Below are positions 56,178 through 58,731 of a DNA stretch of 58,731 bases, one piece after another. Within the stretch, counting starts at the first letter, position 1; each line of letters opens with the position of its first letter. Origin of the DNA: an uncultured Sphingomonas sp. GTDB taxonomy: Bacteria > Pseudomonadota > Alphaproteobacteria > Sphingomonadales > Sphingomonadaceae. A program made the position numbers and the translations under genes. The DNA is taken from contig NZ_CALMPA010000040.1 of the NCBI RefSeq assembly GCF_937871615.1, positions 1-58,731 on the forward strand, read 5' to 3'. Under the pieces are notes generated by a model. The model was not told the DNA's origin. It searched no databases and saw only the letters and a program-made list of their open reading frames with translations.

Positions 56178-57578
56178 TCAGATGTGCAGCGCCCGGCCGT
56201 AAGCGGCCAGCACGCTTTCGTGCATCATTTCGGACAAGGTGGGATGCGGGAAGACGGTTTCCATCAGTTCCGCCTCGGTCGTCTCCAGCGTCTTGCCGAC
56301 GGTATAGCCCTGGATCAGTTCGGTCACCTCCGCGCCGATCATGTGCGCGCCGAGCAATTCGCCGGTTTTGGCGTCGAACACCGTTTTCACGAAGCCTTCC
56401 GGCTCGCCCAGCGCGATCGCCTTGCCATTGCCGATGAAGGGGAAATTGCCGACCTTCACCGCATAGCCCGCTTCCTTCGCCTTCGCCTCGGTCAGCCCGA
56501 CGCTGGCGATCTGCGGATGGCAATAGGTGCACGCCGGAATGTTGAGCGGGTCCATCGCGTGCGGATGCCCGCCCGCGATCGCCTCGGCGGCGATCACCCC
56601 CTCATGGCTCGCCTTGTGCGCCAGCCATGGCGGCGCGGTGATGTCGCCGATCGCCCACAGCCCCGCCACATTGGTGCGGCATGACGCATCGGTCTTGAGG
56701 AAGCCGCGATCGTCCACCGCGACGCCCAGTTCCTTCAACCCGATATTCTCGGTGTTCGGCACGATGCCCACCGCGACGATGACATGGCTGAACTCGGCCG
56801 TGCTTTCCTTGCCCGCCTTGTCCTTCAGCGTCGCCTTCACGCCGCCTGGCCCGGTCTCGATCTTGCTCACGCCCGCGCCGGTCATGATCTTCATGCCCTG
56901 TTTGGTCAGCGCCTTTTCGAGGAAGGCGGACACATCGGCATCCTCCACCGGCACGACGCGATCGAGCATCTCCACCACCGTCACGTCGGCGCCCAGATCG
57001 TTGTAGAAGCTGGCGAATTCGATCCCGATCGCGCCCGATCCGATCACCAGCAACTTCGTCGGCATTTCCGCCGGGGTCATCGCGTGGCGATAGGTCCAGA
57101 TGCGCTTGCCGTCGGCCTTGGCGAACGGCAGGTCGCGCGCGCGCGCACCAGTGGCGAGGATGATGTTCTTCGCGGCCAGTTCGGTCGTCTTGCCCTGCTT
57201 GTCGGTGACGGTGAGCTTGCCTTTCCCGGTCAGCCTGCCCTCGCCCATGTGAACGGCGATCTTGTTCTTCTTCATCAGGTGCGTAACGCCCTGATTGAGC
57301 TGCTTCGCCACCCCGCGCGAACGCTTCACCACCGCATCGAGATCGGCCGAGATCTTCTCCGCGATCAGCCCGTAATCCTTGGCGTGGCGCATCTGGTGAA
57401 ACACCTCCGCCGAGCGCAGCAGCGCCTTGGTCGGGATGCAGCCCCAGTTGAGGCAGATGCCGCCGAGCAACTCGCGCTCGACGATCGCGGTCTTGAGGCC
57501 GAGCTGCGCGGCGCGGATCGCGGCGACATAGCCGCCCGGCCCCGAACCGAGCACGATAAGGTCGTAGGTGTCAGCCAT
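56178..57578 (-). CDS. lpdA: Dihydrolipoyl dehydrogenase (E3)
   Basis: The 466-residue flavoenzyme reoxidises lipoamide for the pyruvate dehydrogenase complex. LIVLGSGPGGYVAAIRAAQLG is the FAD site, GGICLNWGCIPTKAL holds redox Cys42 and Cys47, KLLVIGSGAIGIEFASFY the NAD site, and FPHPTLSEMMHE the catalytic His-Glu pair. ATG 57578 is used. It overlaps the small membrane protein gene by one base, which in turn follows pdhC. Confidence 0.97.
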   Translation of the reverse strand: MADTYDLIVLGSGPGGYVAAIRAAQLGLKTAIVERELLGGICLNWGCIPTKALLRSAEVFHQMRHAKDYGLIAEKISADLDAVVKRSRGVAKQLNQGVTHLMKKNKIAVHMGEGRLTGKGKLTVTDKQGKTTELAAKNIILATGARARDLPFAKADGKRIWTYRHAMTPAEMPTKLLVIGSGAIGIEFASFYNDLGADVTVVEMLDRVVPVEDADVSAFLEKALTKQGMKIMTGAGVSKIETGPGGVKATLKDKAGKESTAEFSHVIVAVGIVPNTENIGLKELGVAVDDRGFLKTDASCRTNVAGLWAIGDITAPPWLAHKASHEGVIAAEAIAGGHPHAMDPLNIPACTYCHPQIASVGLTEAKAKEAGYAVKVGNFPFIGNGKAIALGEPEGFVKTVFDAKTGELLGAHMIGAEVTELIQGYTVGKTLETTEAELMETVFPHPTLSEMMHESVLAAYGRALHI

Positions 57579-57787
57579 CAATTGTCTCGCATTTCGCCGT
57601 GGCGCGTCCACGTCCGGCGGATTTCATAGAGGCTCATCGCCAGCACGGCGGCCATCGTCGCCCAGCCGATCGGCCAGATCGTCGCCCCACCCTGCGGATA
57701 GGACCAGGCGGCGGCCCAGAAGAACAGCGCGGTTATCGCCAGCGCGGCGGCGTGCCACAGCAGCTCGAAAACGGTCGCGCGGTTCAT
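57578..57787 (-). CDS. Small two-helix membrane protein in the pdh operon
   Basis: The 69-residue protein has two hydrophobic segments, LLWHAAALAITALFFWAAAW and TIWPIGWATMAAVLAMSLY, and a short charged end EIRRTWTRHGEMRDN. It lies 1 nt after pdhC and overlaps lpdA by one base, so it is translated with the complex genes. I do not know its function; small membrane proteins in such operons are poorly studied. Confidence 0.72.
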   Translation of the reverse strand: MNRATVFELLWHAAALAITALFFWAAAWSYPQGGATIWPIGWATMAAVLAMSLYEIRRTWTRHGEMRDN

Positions 57788-57788
57788 C

Positions 57789-58731
57789 TCAGGCCAGCAT
57801 CCCCAGCGGGTTCTCGATCAGCGCCTTGAACGCCTGCATCAGTTCCGCGCCGTCCGCGCCGTCGATCGCGCGGTGATCGAAGCTGCCCGTCGCCGACATG
57901 ACATTGGCGATGCCGAGCGTATCCCCGATCACATAGGGGCGCTTCTCGCCCGCGCCGATCGCCATAATCATGCCCTGCGGCGGATTGATGACCGCCTCGA
58001 ACTGCTTGATGCCATACATGCCCATGTTGCTGAGCGAGGCGGTGCCGCCGGTGAATTCCTCCGGCTTCAGTTTCTTGTCGCGCGCGCGCGCCGCCAGATC
58101 CTTCATCCGGGTGGAGATCGAAGACAGCGTCGCGCTATCCGCCTCGGTGATGACCGGGGTGATGAGGCCCTCGGGCGTCGAAACCGCGACCGAGATATCC
58201 GCGCGGTGGAAGCTGATGAGCTGATCCGGCGTGAACATCACGTTGCACTTGGGCACCTGCATCAGCGAAGCCGCCAGCGCCTTTATCATCAGATCGTTGA
58301 CCGACAGCTTGACGCCGCGCGACGCGAGGCTGGCGTTCAGCTCGGTGCGCAGATCGAGCAACCTGTCGAGGCGCACGTCCACCGTCAGATAGATATGCGG
58401 CACCTGCTGCTTCGATTCGGTCAGGCGGCGCGCGATCGTCTTGCGCATGTTGCTGAGCTTGGTGGTGTCGTGCGGGATATCGGGCACCTGCGCCGGGGCG
58501 AGCGGCGCGCTGATCGCGGGCGCCGCGCTGGTAGCCGGCGCCGCGCCGGGCTTCGCGCCCTCGACATCGGCCTTCACGATCCGCCCATTGGGGCCGGAGC
58601 CGGCGACACCCACGAGATCGACCCCCTTCTGCGCCGCGATCCGCCGCGCCAGCGGGCTGGCCTTCACGCGATCGCCATCGGCGCGCGCCGGCGCCGCGAC
58701 AGGCGCGGGCCTGGCCGCCTCCGCCCTGGCG
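57789..58731 (-). CDS. pdhC: Dihydrolipoamide acetyltransferase E2 of pyruvate dehydrogenase (5' end cut)
   Basis: The visible 313 residues begin in an Ala/Pro-rich linker, then the E1/E3-binding domain (VKASPLARRIAAQKGVDL with SGPNGRIVKADVEG) and the catalytic acetyltransferase domain. SFDHRAIDGADGAEL holds the catalytic His and Asp. The lipoyl domain lies outside the window. The tail FKALIENPLGMLA is typical. GTG or ATG codons inside the visible part are not the start, as the frame stays open to the window edge. Confidence 0.95.
   Translation of the reverse strand, partial: ARAEAARPAPVAAPARADGDRVKASPLARRIAAQKGVDLVGVAGSGPNGRIVKADVEGAKPGAAPATSAAPAISAPLAPAQVPDIPHDTTKLSNMRKTIARRLTESKQQVPHIYLTVDVRLDRLLDLRTELNASLASRGVKLSVNDLMIKALAASLMQVPKCNVMFTPDQLISFHRADISVAVSTPEGLITPVITEADSATLSSISTRMKDLAARARDKKLKPEEFTGGTASLSNMGMYGIKQFEAVINPPQGMIMAIGAGEKRPYVIGDTLGIANVMSATGSFDHRAIDGADGAELMQAFKALIENPLGMLA

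Overview
This window is chromosomal DNA of a GC-rich alphaproteobacterium, most probably Sphingomonadales (Sphingomonas-like). The pointers are a secreted protein with a VPEPATWA-type PEP-CTERM tail, a ThiS-ThiG fusion, adk placed between secY and rpsM, an arginine at S12 position 88, and an inverted repeat built around a CTGAGCYTGTCGAAG-like core that is common in sphingomonad genomes. I count 73 protein genes; the first (scoB) and last (pdhC) are cut by the window edges. I see no tRNA, rRNA, insertion sequence, prophage or CRISPR array. This is mostly a core-genome region.

Layout. 1-5.5 kb: catabolic genes (scoA, a lipoprotein acid phosphatase and scoB in one coupled unit, a HAD phosphatase, an SMP-30 lactonase, a ThDP enzyme). 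5.6-14.8 kb: a small HTH protein, a CsbD-like protein, thiSG, aroQ, accB-accC, a membrane protein, arsC with a phospholipase D, purL. 14.8-17.5 kb: a secreted protein of unknown function, a repeat-rich gap, the PEP-CTERM protein, and a short mannose-6-phosphate isomerase. 17.5-24.3 kb: bamD-recN, a cation diffusion facilitator, two membrane proteins, the bfd-bfr iron pair and an orphan Hpt protein. 24.4-32.4 kb (minus strand): panB, a YfgM-like protein, bamB and der; then small genes; then guaA followed by a subclass B3 metallo-beta-lactamase-like gene, a GNAT acetyltransferase and an ArsC-family reductase, tightly packed.

32.6-52.7 kb (minus strand) is the whole str-S10-spc-alpha ribosomal supercluster in one run: rpsL, rpsG, fusA, tuf, rpsJ, rplC-rplD-rplW-rplB-rpsS-rplV-rpsC-rplP-rpmC-rpsQ, rplN-rplX-rplE-rpsN-rpsH-rplF-rplR-rpsE-rpmD-rplO-secY, adk, rpsM-rpsK-rpoA-rplQ. 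Its internal boundaries can be read from the DNA: a good sigma-70 promoter before rpsL, a terminator after tuf, a promoter-like pair and hairpin before secY, a UUCG-capped terminator after adk followed by a TTGACA promoter for rpsM, and a terminator after rplQ. 52.9-58.7 kb: a secreted amidohydrolase, a GFA-family protein, a polytopic membrane protein, and the pyruvate dehydrogenase end genes lpdA, a 69-residue membrane protein and pdhC.

The best leads for follow-up are the Arg88 of S12, two identical-pattern TTGCG-N7-CGCAA dyads before bfd-bfr, the B3 beta-lactamase-like gene translationally coupled to guaA, a pair of related structured repeats that follow rpoA and rplQ, the RG-rich S5 extension, and the phosphatase gene inserted between the two CoA-transferase subunits. 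I did not find a clear new multi-gene defence or mobile system.
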